In this document: positions 37,193-49,125 of the stretch, piece after piece
Numbering within the stretch: position 1 is the first letter of the stretch
How the letters are laid out: each line of letters starts with the position of its first letter
Source: Cricetomys ansorgei
Lineage: Eukaryota > Chordata > Mammalia > Rodentia > Nesomyidae
Direction of reading: 5' to 3'
NCBI GenBank assembly: GCA_026225945.1
Contig: JAMJFZ010000239.1
Span: forward strand, 25,445,501 to 25,509,500
DNA length: 64,000 bases
Notes under the pieces: model-generated
Database searches by the model: none
Told to the model about the DNA's origin: nothing
What the model saw: the letters and a program-made list of their open reading frames with translations, nothing else
Translations under genes and position numbers: made by a program

Positions 37193-37555
37193 TTTTTTTT
37201 ATTAGTTACTTTATGTTACAGTGATAAAACACTATGATCTAAGCAACTTGTGGGAGGTTACACTTCCACATCACAGTCTGTCTCTGAGATAAGTCAGGTA
37301 GAAACTCAAGCAGGAACCTAGAAGAGGCAGGGGGCTGAAGTAGAGGCCCTGGAGGAATGCTGCTTACTGACTTGCTCCCTGTGGTTTGCTCAGCTTGTTT
37401 TTCTGTATGCAACCCAGGACCCACATAAATCATTAATCAAGAAAATACCTCACAGGCACGCCCACTGGCTAATCTGGTGGAAGCAATTCATCAGTTGAGG
37501 TTCCCTCTTCACAAGTGATTCTGTTTATATCAAGCTCTCAAAAACTGACCCACAC
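37193..37555 (+). mobile_element. RMER1-type repeat
   Basis: 'gttacagtgataaaacacta', 'gcaggaacctagaagaggca', 'gctgcttactgacttgctcc', 'cagttgaggttccctcttca' in family order. Confidence 0.65.
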
Positions 37556-38429
37556 AGTTTTCTGGTATGAATGTCAAAAATTATAACTTGAATATCTAAT
37601 TATAATATCCATTATTATTTAATTTTATTCTATTTCTATAATGCTAATATTTTTAACAGTATGGAGAGTATGGGTGCCAAGCAGTGCCTCTTGGTGCCCG
37701 ATTAGTGCCTATGCACAGGCCAGTGCCAGTTATTCCGTTCAGCTTCCAGTCTGCCCATACAAGTCTGCTCCTTTGCCAGGGCCAATGAAAACTGCTCAGG
37801 GCCTCCTGACAGCTAAGTTGCTGTTGCTTTCTGCTGTCCTCAGTAAGCAAATGTTGAGGATATCCAGGCAGGACTACACTTGTCCCCAGTTCTCTCAAGA
37901 CAAGTCCTACAAAGGCAGTGGGTGTTACAGAACCCTGCAGCTAGTTAGGGTGTTACTATCATTATTATTTTTGCTCCAAACTGATTTTGTATTATACTTC
38001 CCTCACTTTCAGTAAGGTTTACAAAGTCATTCTGAAGGTTTTCCTTTTACATTAGAACTAAACGATCAACTGGAAGGTTTAACACCATTAAAATGACTAA
38101 ACTGGGAGAATTATATAGATACTCAGGGCCACTTCTGAAGGGAGTTTTATAAATTAACAAGCTCACTGGCTACTTGTGTCGGCCCCAGGAAAAAGGAGAC
38201 AGCAGGGATCTTTGCCCTATTTATTTCCTATCCAATTATTTTTTAATTCTTATATCTTTCTGCCTTGTAGCACCAAGACTAATTCTTTAAAATTTCGCCT
38301 GTACATGAAGGATAACTATTTTTCATTTAACTTTTATAAAACGCCAGACTTTGGCTCTTTATGTCAAGTTTCTGTTGTCCTTATCCATGGCATAATTATA
38401 AAAATGTCTTTTTTCTCTCTTTGTTTTTT

Positions 38430-38581
38430 TTTTTTATGTTTTTGAGACATGGTCTCTCTCTGTGACACTGGCTATCCTGGGACTGACTATGCAGACCAAG
38501 CTTGCCTCAAACTCACAGAGTTCCTGCCTTTGCCTCCCAAGTACGGAGAGTAAAGATATCTGTCACCATGCCTGGCAGAAA
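38430..38581 (-). mobile_element. B1 SINE
   Basis: 'ttttgagacatggtctctct', 'tgcctcaaactcacagagtt', 'caccatgcctggcag' on the reverse strand. Confidence 0.8.
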
Positions 38582-38639
38582 TGTCTTTGAAAAGCTGTGG
38601 GATGAAATATGTGAGCTATGATTCTTCTATCCTAAGCAA

Positions 38640-38755
38640 GGAAAGCTTACAAAGTCTTTCTGTATAGCCCAGACTGGCCTCAACTTCATGGCAATCCCTC
38701 TGCCTCACTCTCCCATGTGCTAGTATTGTATCTGTCATTGTGCTTGGCAGAGAAA
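38640..38755 (-). mobile_element. B1 SINE
   Basis: 'tttctgtatagcccagactg', 'atggcaatccctctgcctca', 'cattgtgcttggcag'. Same orientation as the copy just upstream; a (TTG)n run follows at 38761-38795. Confidence 0.7.
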
Positions 38756-39117
38756 CTGTTGGTTTTTGTTGTTGCTGTTGTTTTGTTTGTTTTGTTCCCT
38801 CCCTCAAGGAGCCAGATGACAAATCTATTAGCTCTTCAAGTCAGGATTGTCTGTTGCCATTACTTTGCTTTGCTATTGTGTCATGAGCATATCTCAATGT
38901 CTGTATTTAATAGAGCCATTTACATGTGTTGGCTAGACTTTATACAGGGTTCAGTTTGCCATCATCGTCTTTAAAACACCTACTTCATCTGTGCTGACAA
39001 TGCTCCCTACAAGAGTCATAGACCATTTAATTAAAACATCTTTTGAATTGTTTGTTAAGGTTGTCCAAAGATTCCCCAAACATTACAAGTTGTTACTGTT
39101 TCCCTTGGCTTCCCTCA

Positions 39118-40195
39118 GATGTGGAAGGTAAGTCCCTATTTCTGAAGACACTATGCATATCAGACACAGGGCTCAGAGGCTCCTGACTTGAAGTGTCTTG
39201 AAAGCCTCCTCCTAAGGACTAGCTTTCATAGTACCAGAAGGTACCACAAGCTTCCAAAGGAGGGAGGCAACTAACAATCCTACCCTGTTGTGATTGTGAT
39301 GCCTACAAACCACAAGAGGTAGCAGCATGGCAGGATGAGCCTAAGGGTGCAGCAGTGGTGTGTATACCTTGGCAGTAACCAGCCACTCTCTAATTGGACT
39401 GAAGGCCTGTCCAACCAGAGAAACATCATGCCTGCTATTAGAAATCTAGCCAATCACCCTGGAGTAGTACAGTCATGAACCTTGGAGGAGAATCTACAAT
39501 CACCATTTTACTAAACCAGCATAATCCCCAACTTCAATCTAAATATTTGTCCTTATATCCACACGTAAGTGCAGTTCTCACCATTCATCAAGTTGTTCTC
39601 TTTGCAACAAACAAATGGACACTGTTGCAGAAACCCACAATCAATCAAAATGCAGAGTTGTGGAGTCTCGTCTCAGCTAAGAAGCATACAACACAACTCC
39701 CACATCTGAGACTCAGGGACCATTCTCGAAGAGGAGGAAGACATGGGGTTTTCTGTGAAACTGTGTCTCCTAGGAATGTCAGAGGCTATGCCCATAAACT
39801 CTTACCAATATGGCTGCCTAAACATGACCTGAGCAAGCCCATCACATATAAACATGCTAACATGGATGGGGGAAAGCTCCTGAGGCCTCAACCCTTAAAA
39901 AAAAAAAAAAAAAAAACTACAGGCAACTAAGGAATGCTGAAAGTAGGAGGAATAATCTTCCGCAGGGAAGAGCACACCAATTAGTTATCCGAAACCAAGT
40001 GGTCAGCCTTGGAAACATATACATATAGGTAACAGTATACTGATGGAGCTGATTGTATTTGTGTGTATAGGTAACAACAAAGAATAAAGAGAACATGCAT
40101 TTTCAGGAGGGCATGAGAGGGTTGCAGAGAGGAAAAGGAAGAAGGAAATGATGTAATTATCATCCCCCTTTTTTTTTTTTTTAAAAAAAAAAAAC
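39118..40195 (+). mobile_element. LINE-1 3' UTR, sense
   Basis: Matches from memory the rodent L1 3' UTR in order: 'accagccactctctaattgg', 'gtgtctcctaggaatgtcag', 'catggatgggggaaagc', 'aactacaggcaactaaggaa', 'gaagagcacaccaatt'. The 151-codon ORF at 39475-39930 is noncoding UTR. The 3' end runs into a T14/A12 block (40169-40194), where normal L1 tail sequence is lost. Confidence 0.8.
40169..40194. repeat. T14/A12 block
   Basis: Fourteen T's followed at once by twelve A's, a perfect 24-nt A/T palindrome at the 3' end of the L1. Confidence 0.95.
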
Positions 40196-41317
40196 AGCCA
40201 TACATTTTTATTGAAATTGCAGGGAAAACTTAGAAACCTGATGCAGAATAAATAGCTGTAATTTTCCAAAACATTGATTACTGCTCATATACCTTACAGG
40301 TACATAGAATCCCTGGCTTACTAAATAGATTTTCAGTAAGAGAAAGACAGTGATATTTTTCTCTAAAGCTTTCTCCTTTTTTCCTCACAGTTTTTGATGT
40401 TATTTATTATGTCTGAAAATGTATATGGCTTGGGGGTCTTGCATCCTCTGGAATATAATAAACTAGTATTCTGCTCTTAATTACTTCCCATAATTATTTA
40501 AAACAAATAATCCACATGAGACTTTTTTTTAATGTACTCATGTTTCAAATATAGTTTAAAAGTTAAACGTAAAATGTTTTATATTGGTAAGATTGTTTGA
40601 TATTCTGAATTCTTATTGAATTATTGATTTGTAATTCAATCAAAATTGAACGATAAAAATAATCATTCTATAGCTTCCTATTACAATGTTAGGCATCCAT
40701 TGAAAGCGTGAGAGGATTCAGCATAGTTTCAAATTCTTTCATAAGGCTAGAAGCATTTTATGTGTCTCTATCAAGTTCCCTGTGAAAGGAAAGACTCAGC
40801 ATGGGAATATTTCATTCAGTAGGCACTAAAGGGCTTATTGTGCTTTGTCTGGCTCTAAAATACTTCAAATTGCTTAGCTGAAATAAGTCAAATTCAATAT
40901 GTCAAAAAGTTGGAAACTGTTGTATGGTGAGACTTTCATCTCCTTTGTAGTAAAGTTTTAAGATCTATAATATAGTCTCTATATCTTTCTATAGAAAGGG
41001 TGTGTGTGTGTGTAAATCAGATGAGTATGTTCCACGAGTCCAAAAGCTATATCATTTATGAGGCAATTAGGAATGTACCAATCAGAGAGACCACAGAGCC
41101 ACTAAGTTTCAGTTGTTCTTCTAGGGTTGCCATGGAGTTTGGTTTATTGATAACAAAGAGGATGAAGAGACTCTGAAGGAGAGAGGTCCAGATGGCAGCA
41201 CTTTACTGCCCAAAGCCAAGAATAGAACACCTTAACAAGGGCACATTCCAGTGTTTCTTCAAATTCACCCAATTCCTGCCCTGGCTATAATAGTAGATCA
41301 AATTATATTGTATTTGG
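40196..41317. other. AT-rich unassigned stretch
   Basis: About 1.1 kb of strongly AT-rich sequence with no exon and no recognisable repeat. Confidence 0.4.
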
Positions 41318-41410
41318 GGATTGGGAGTGTGGCTCAATGATAGCATGCCTGCCTATTGTATTGAAGGCCCCAAGCTTGTCTCCCAGCAGAAGGAAAAATA
41401 AAATCACATC
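41318..41410 (+). mobile_element. ID SINE
   Basis: 'ggggattgggagtgtggctc', 'aatgatagcatgcctgccta', then an A-rich end. Confidence 0.7.
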
Positions 41411-41867
41411 TGGTGATGTTGATGGGGACGAGCATGTATTCGTGCTACTCTGCAGTTCCTGAAGAACATGGCAAGCAGTGTGCAGTACATGCCTCATTTA
41501 ATCCACCGAGCACTCATGGCTTGTTGTGCATGATGGGTGTCTCCCTAGCACAGATTAGCATACCTCTTCCCTCATAGTTGCAGACAGCAATTGGTCATTC
41601 TTCTCTATCTCAACCAGAAAAGACTGAAAAAGATAATCACAATGTTTGTGTTTCCATGGAGCAGGCAGTATATGTCTGTACCTTAGTCCTAGGTCTGTGT
41701 TAACCTATGCTTTCTGTTATTATACAGCCAGATGAGACTGAACTATGTGGATATCTGATATACAACACCCTATGGGGCAGAGGGGACGAACAAGGAGAGG
41801 TTAACGTGCTGGAGACACAGGTAAGACACATGCAGTTCAGAGTGTGGGGGTTAACATTGGTGATGAA

Positions 41868-42012
41868 CTGGGTGTAGTGGCACATGCCCTTGAATCCCAG
41901 CACTGAGAAGGCAGAGGGATTCTTGTGCATTTGAGGCCAGTCTGGTCAATATAGATACTCTCAGGTCATCCAGGGCTACATAGTAAGACCTTGTATCAAA
42001 CAAATGACCAAA
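41868..42012 (+). mobile_element. B1 SINE
   Basis: 'gaactgggtgtagtggcaca', 'gaatcccagcactgagaagg', 'tcatccagggctacatagta'. Confidence 0.8.
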
Positions 42013-42099
42013 GCAACTCTTCAACCAAAGAGAAACAAACATTAACAAATCATAATCCTGATGCTTGATTGTTCAATAGTTAAGAGAAAATATTTCTCT

Positions 42100-42262
42100 T
42101 TTAGAGGAACCTTGATTCCTTGCACCCATGTGAGATGGTTCACAACTGCCTGTAACTCATGCTCCACATGGAACCAACATCTCTGGCCCCTACGGGCACC
42201 TAACTCGTGTGCACACAGTCACACAGACAATTAAAAAAGAAAATAAACTTCAAAATTGCTCA
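42100..42262 (+). mobile_element. B2/B3 SINE, decayed
   Basis: 'tgagatggttcacaactgcc', 'ctgtaactcatgctccacat', 'ctggcccctacgggcaccta', then an A-rich end. Confidence 0.65.
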
Positions 42263-44390
42263 TTATCGAGAGTCCTTGTACTCTTGTGGAATTGAAGGGT
42301 TCAGCTTAGTCAAGGCCACTTAGTCATCTCTCCAAAAACACAAATTACTGTATTTTGCCTCTTCTACTAATATTTCTATAGAACCTTTTGTTTATGGTCA
42401 TGATATAATCAAGGAATACGATCCAGAGTATATTGCAGATGAAATAGTCTTGTTGCTCTGAGTGGAGCAGCATTCGTGGAGGAGGGCTGCAGAAAGTTGG
42501 AGATACAGTAACAGCTTGAGCCATATGATTGACAAACCCTCTGATGCTGTATCCTACTGACAGGAAAGAGACAGCATGGCCCAGTGTGTGTATGGGCACA
42601 TTACAATACCGCCTTTGATGTTTCAGTGTAATCCCACACCACCAGCAACAGAGACAGCTGTGCCTTTTGATAAAGAGTAGAGATAGAATTCTGAACTAAA
42701 GGACTCCACAGGGAATGGATCTATCCATTATGACCTGGGTTCTATAGATGCATGGAGTGATCACTCCATGCGGGCCCAGCAGCAGTCCACCACAGGACCA
42801 AAGTGTGTATCTGAAATCAAACTTAGTAAGACCCAAAGTCACAAGGTAATGTCATGAACAAGCTGACTCCTATGTCACCTATCACAATACTAGAAGCCCC
42901 CACCCTCAGGACAATATCGGGAGGGGTATAGCCAATTAAAAGGGGGAGGGAAAACCTGAATGTGCTTTATGTGTTAGCTAGCTCAGTGTTGGGAGCAAAT
43001 TGTAATGGCCAATAATTTTATTACTCTAGGAGTGAGAAGGGCAAAAGAAGTAGTGAGGAAAAATTGTTTCCATGGATGAAGTAGTGTATCTGTGGAAGGA
43101 CCAATGCCTCGGAACAGGAACACGGGTGTAGGAATAGTAGACTAACTAATAACAGGCTGGTTTGGGAACCTGGGATGAGGGACTGGAGAATTGTAGACAA
43201 GCATGGCGGTGCAGAATGGTGTGTAGATGTTTGACTCTATTAACAAACACCGGAAAGCATCCATCACTTGAACAACCAAGTAGACAAGTGTTTGAACTTG
43301 AGGTACTGCCTCATGCATAGAGGAGTCAGGTGCTAGAGGCAGAAGTTATACCTGAACTCCGTGTCATGGTTCAGCCACTGGAACCTCTGAAAGCCTAAGT
43401 TATCAGCCACAGAGCAAAATCATTCCAGTGTGATGTCTTGTTCAAGGTGATGCTTTAGCTAGCTATGTCCTTAGGATGGAGGGACAACATGCACCTAACA
43501 TGGGTAGTAGCATGTTCAACATAGGAATTTTAATGCCTTCTTTTTGAGAACAGCCTATCATTTCTAGCCTATTATTCATGGCTACTAAATAGAGTAGACA
43601 TAAACTTATAATATTTACACATTAATATAAATAAATCATGATGTCAGGTTGCCTAACTCAGGTAAGAAGAGCCAACCCAAATATTGTCTTGTTACCCTAC
43701 AGCTGAGGCATTCAATCAGTAGTGCACACAAAGTCTCTTGGTCTTCTTAAGCATGTAACACTAGTTACAATACATACATACTATGTATGTGTGTTGAATA
43801 ATTGTAAGGAAAACAATTGATCTGGTTAATTATCTTCACCATTATTGTGGGTTTTTGGAAAGTTAACATTTTAATGAGAATTATAAAAGTTGTATTAGCT
43901 TTCCTGTTTTAAGGAATTCTATAACATCCATGTTTCTTAATGACTGTATGCCAACATAGACACACCAAACACTGCTTAGAACCCACTGGGAAGTCCTCAG
44001 GGGCTGATGGCACGTAAGGATGAGTTTGTGTTTCAAATTGTCATTTGGTGTTCTCTTTTCTGGTTGATGTGCTCACTGCCCTACTTCTGGTCACGTATTT
44101 TGAGCTAATAGTCAAGGTTGAAAAGAAGAGAAACTGTTCTAAATTAAGGATGTCTGTTTGGTGCTATCAGGGTAAGGCAAGCCTCTAAGCTAATGAACAC
44201 TGGGCTGGGTCCCTGGAAAACATAAACTTTTCCTATTACTTTTGTTATAGTCTTTTACCCGATGGCATGTAATGGTTATTCTAACCCTGACGGAACTTTT
44301 AATTTCAAATGTCAGGCACTATGTATGCATATTATCTGGCTTTTAGTTTAAATTATCAAAGAGAATATAAAAGATGCAAAATCATCAGGC
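42263..44390. other. Unassigned stretch upstream of the LTR
   Basis: Holds the 22-bp palindrome but no recognised exon. 42600-43350 could be decayed retroelement sequence that I cannot name. Confidence 0.35.
42750..42771. repeat. Perfect 22-bp palindrome
   Basis: Left arm GCATGGAGTGA is followed with no spacer by its exact complement TCACTCCATGC. Confidence 0.95.
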
Positions 44391-44870
44391 TGTGAGCATG
44401 GTGGCTTTTTACATATCATCTGTGGAGACAGAAGCTGTAACAGCATACTTTGCAAGTTAAGGTTTCTGTTTGTAGTTAAGAATAAGGTCCCATGTGTCCT
44501 GTGGCAAAGTCATTATAAGTTAAGTTTTCTATTTGTATTTAGGAATAAGTTCCTGTTTCTTAAGATCTGTGTAACATAAAAAACAGATTTTTACAACCTG
44601 CTTTAAACTTTGCGACCCCATTCACATGGTGTAAATCCTTGCTTTGTTCTTCCTCTTTCATTGATTTTTGGCAATATCTAATAGCCAACTACTTTGCCCC
44701 TATAAACACTTTATCTCTCCCTAAAAGGGACCTCAAGGGGCCAGCAGGGCTGTCTCCTGACTTAGGGAGAGGAGCTGGCTGGCCAGTCCCAGGTGCACCC
44801 CGAAATGAAAGCTTGCTTACATCAAAAAATTGTGGATTTGGTTTTTCTCTACAAAATTCTCAGGTTTAAC
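44391..44870 (+). mobile_element. Solo LTR-like block upstream of Fabp12
   Basis: A 480-bp segment starting TGTGAGC and ending TTTAACA, laid out like a retroviral LTR. It has two diverged direct repeats of about 37 bp (44454-44490 and 44517-44553) in the U3 position, TATAAA at 44701-44706, a degraded poly(A) signal AATGAA at 44804-44809 followed by AGCTTGC, and a terminal ACA. It resembles rodent ERV1-type LTRs. No gag, pol or env sequence is next to it. I could not find a clear target-site duplication, so the edges are provisional. It lies in the same orientation as Fabp12. Confidence 0.6.
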
Positions 44871-45090
44871 AGAGTCTTGAGGCATAAGAGGACTCAGATC
44901 ACCTGTGTGGGTGGCCAATCCTGGAGAAAAGAAGTCACATCCTGTTAGTGCCAGCTTAGTCATGTCTAATCCTGTTGAAGGTTACCGCAAATCGGTTTCC
45001 ATCCTGGCTTCTTGCTTTTGACAATCAGGGAGGTGGGAAATCCCTCACTCTACCCCCAAGTTTTCTTATTGTTTTCTGTATTCAAGGTTG

Positions 45091-45098
45091 TATTAAAA
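45091..45098 (+). promoter_or_regulatory. TATA-like box upstream of Fabp12 exon 1
   Basis: TATTAAAA lies 70-77 nt before the start codon, the arrangement of other FABP genes, which are TATA-driven with short 5' UTRs. Start near 45120 would put an out-of-frame ATG (45143) in the leader. A 5' noncoding exon spliced in close to the ATG is the alternative. Confidence 0.35.
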
Positions 45099-45167
45099 AC
45101 AGATTTCATGCCATTTTGGTGAACACGAATGCACACATCCGTATGAAGCAGTTTTCATTGAGACATG

Positions 45168-45240
45168 ATGATGGATCAGCTTCAAGGAACATGGAAAGCA
45201 GTTTCTTGTGAAAATTTTGAAAACTACCTGAAGGAGCTGG
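45168..45240 (+). CDS. Fabp12: Fabp12 coding exon 1
   Basis: 73 coding nt give residues 1-24 plus the first base of Gly25: the start, first beta strand and most of the helical lid (GTWK...[10 protein letters not shown]). The donor is CTGG|GTGAGC at 45241, phase 1, as in other FABP genes. Three consecutive ATGs occur at 45165, 45168 and 45171, all in frame. The second gives Met-Met-Asp-Gln-Leu, the length used across the family; scanning from the cap could also use the first and add one Met. Confidence 0.92.
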
Positions 45241-47373
45241 GTGAGCCATGCTTATGTGTATATCATGTCAAGTATGGAAGATGCTTTGATGGCGTGTGAC
45301 TTGCTGCCTGTGAAATAAGAGTGATTTTTCACATAGAGAGAGAAAAAAAAATGTTGATCCACCACCAAGCTGCAGTTCTGTGCAAACTCAATTGAGGCTG
45401 GTATAATCTCTCCACGGATTCATAGGGACAAAATGCATACACACCATTTACTGAACAGAGAACTATTGTAGTAGATAATTTATGATAAAAAACATACTTT
45501 AAAAAATTGACTGTTTTTATAAGCATTTGCTCTAATATTGAGGGAGTGCTGTTTTCTCACTTCTGGTGGCTGCTTGCATTCCTTGGCACATGACCCCAGC
45601 ACAACTTTTGTTGCCATTTTCATACCTCTTTCCTTCAAAAATTATTATTATTAACTATTACAGTGTGTGGGGGAGCACATGCGTGGAGAGGTCAGAGGAC
45701 AACTTTGTGGGAATCTTGGTTCTTGGCTTCTACCTTTGTGGACTCTGGCATTGAACTGCAGCCACAAGGCCTTTCTTCCCCCTCTGGGCCATCTCACCAC
45801 CCCCTCCTTCTTTCCCTTATGAGCACACTGGGATTGCACTGAGGGCTCGCCTACCATCCAGCTAATCTCTTTATAATCCTGAGCTACACATCTGCTGATT
45901 CCCCTAAACTACAAGGCAATGTCCACCTACAAGGTTCTAGGACTCAGGATATGAATAATTTGGAAACTATTCTCCAATCTAATATAAGTTGTGATTATAT
46001 GCCAAGAGGAAACACGAAAAATATATGTTGCGATTCTAAGTCACCTGCTAGAAATCTACCCTAGATATTGTCACCTCTGCAATAAAGATAGATATTTGGA
46101 TTCGCATAGCATGAAGTCTGCTTATTGCAGAAGCCTCCTCCTTAGGAAAGAATTATACAGATAGAATGAGTTCTCAAAGGGCAGCCACAGGTGTAACTCT
46201 TTGTCCATTGTCTTCCCTCTAGGAGTAGGAAGAGCCAAGAGGAAATTAGGCTGCCTGGCAAAACCCATCGTGACCATCAGTACAGAAGAAGATGTGATCA
46301 CCATCAAAACCAAAAGCATCTTTAAAAACAGTGAGGTTTCGTTCAAGCTGGGAGAAGAGTTTGAAGAAATCACACCAGGTGGCTGCAAAAAGAAGGCGAG
46401 GCCTATACCAGACATTCAGAGAACTTGCACATAGATGCTAATTAGAAATATTGTATTAAGCAGCATCAGTCAACATACACCTCAAGAGTTTCTTAGGCAA
46501 ACTTTTGCCTAAACATTAACCTGATGATGTTGAAAGCAAATATGCATTAAGATCTCTTAGGAACCTTGTATTTTATCCTAGGCTATTTTATCCTTGGAAG
46601 GTGTGAGATATATTTTGTTGCTTGTTCGAGTTTCATTTCTGCTGATGACACAAACACCCTGACAAAAGCCAACTTAGAAAAGACAGGCTTTATTTGGCCC
46701 ACAATTCCAGGTCACGGGCCATTATTTCAGAGAAGTCAAGGCAGGAACTTAAGCAGCTAGTCACATCACACTCACAGTCAAGAGCAGAGAGAACACAAAC
46801 ATATTCTTGCTTGTTTACTTGCTCTCAGGTAGTTCTTTTCTCTCTTACACTGTTCAGGCTCCTCCACCCTCTCCTCTTCCTCCTCCCAGCAAAGGAATGG
46901 TGCCCTACACAGGGCAGGGCCTTTTTAACCAATTAACAATCAGGACAATCTCTCACAGACACTCCCACAGGCTGACATGATGGAGACAATTTCTCAGTAA
47001 GACTCTTCCCACATGACTCTAGGTCCTGTGAAACGACGGGTACATTTCCCCTAGGTGGAGGAAGAAAATCTTTGGTGAGCACCTGAAAATACTCCTTAGA
47101 CAGAGACCCTGGTGCTCATGCTCAGTGGACCACATTTGGAGAGTGATTGATCTAAGATAGTCTTTAACCCTCTCAAAAACCAACATTCCCCTTTTCGTTT
47201 TGTGGGCTTCACTTGTGGAATTTTACAATGAACCTTACTTGCATTGACTGATACAGATGAAGTTTTGACTCCAAAACAAATGAGTCAGAGGTTCTCATTG
47301 GCTAAAAACAATTAGAATTATTTCTAACTCAGAACACATATGAAGTGTTGGGGTAGAGATGAGGAGGTGTGGG

Positions 47374-47434
<61 letters not shown>

Positions 47435-49078
47435 AAAGAGTTTTTGCTGCTTTTAATCTCTCAGGGACCCAGGCTAAAGAGGTCCAAATACTTTGTTCCT
47501 TGTATCTTACATGTACCATGTAAGTGGGGTCTCCTCAGTCAATAAGGCAGAAAAATAAACTCTAGATGGTTTATTTTCATAGCCTGAAAGTGACACACAT
47601 ACACAATTTCTATTTGCATCTATAGCATTTATTTATAATATATATTTCCATGCATTTTATTTATACCATATGTATATACCGTACATGTATTTATGTATAC
47701 TAGAATGTACCATCTCAACAATTGCATTTGTATCTGTTTCACAGAATCCAGTGGCTAGTGTAAAATAGTTGATCAACAAATCCTTTCTGTTTGAGTGGAA
47801 CGACCTCAGAAGAGGACTGTTAATCTCTGCTAAGAGCAATATTCTGATACGAGGAATTATTACAGTCTTTGACAGAGAGTTACTTAATAAACATGAGACT
47901 TCAAATTCCAGTACATGTAAATTGAAAGAACTTTGACCTGGAACAATTAATAAAGGCATCTGAGATATCTGTGATAAATTTTTTAAAAAGAGACTAAAGA
48001 AACAAGTGCCATTATTAAAAACTTAACGTTGGGAAATATTTTTGGGTAAGAAAAGGAAGGGGAACCTTCCCCTTAAACGTCACTGGGACTTTGAATTAAT
48101 CTCACGTTGTTGAAACTGATACCCTTTTGCGATGCATAAGAATAAGACCTTTAGACTGTAAAAGAGAGTCTCACTTCCTTAAGTCACTTTCATTCTTATA
48201 AATCTTTCCCTCCAAGAATCACCCAACAAAGTACGGCTGAAAAGGGTTTGAAGGAAAACGTTGTGAATTATGTTAAATCCACAGTGTCACACCAGACGAG
48301 AAGATTTCAGCGCCTCCTGAGACATCAGTGCTCAAATGCGTCAACCACCGATTCTGTTTTGCAGAGTACGGTGACGATAGATAATGACTCGTTGGTTCAA
48401 GTTCAGAACTGGGATGGCAAAGAGACCACAGTCCGCAGAAGTCTGGTCGATGGGAAAATGGTGGTGGTGAGTGTTTCCTCGCTCTTTCCTTGATTCCTGT
48501 AACATCTACCAGAAAAGCAACCTGTCCTAAAGTGTTGCTTCTTTTCTCTTACAAGAGTTGGGAGGAAACTTTTGCAGCTAACCGTATCTTCCCAAGACCT
48601 TGAAATCCATACGGATTGAGGAGTTGAAGCTCCAAAGACAATTAAAAAAAATGATGTGTTCCCTGATTCTCCCACTCACACACGAATGAAAGCAAGCATG
48701 GACTTGTGCAATAAAGGTTTCAACAGCGACAGAAGGTTGTTGCCCTCCTCTGCCCTTTCACAGGACTGACGAGTCACTGTGTAGTAGAAAAGGAAGTTTA
48801 AGTCAGAGAGGTGTGAAGCGGAGGTGCTGAAGTGCCTCTCAGTGTACGGACGAGTAAACACAAGTAAGGGCAAGTGTGTGTTTCTACAACACCCCCAGCT
48901 TATTATTAACTTAATCCCCACTATGATTCCATGAAGCAAAACTAACTAACCTATCTAACCCGAGAACCCAATTCAGACACTGACTTACCTACACATAGAG
49001 AGCTAGAAAGTGTGGTGGAGGTGTTGGGATTAAAACTCACTTGACTGAATGCCAGTTTACCTTATTCATCCATCATCC

Positions 49079-49125
<47 letters not shown>

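Noticed and set aside
39475..39930. 151-codon ORF on the + strand
   Set aside because: Lies entirely within recognisable L1 3' UTR sequence, which is noncoding.
1..45000. Search for Impa1 or other flanking-gene exons upstream
   Set aside because: No recognisable coding exon was found; small conserved exons could be missed by eye.
46396..46434. Exon 2 reading on to the stop at 46432, giving a truncated 96-residue FABP
   Set aside because: Exons 3 and 4 downstream are intact, in frame and have good splice sites, so a full four-exon gene is more likely; the truncation is kept only as a possible isoform.
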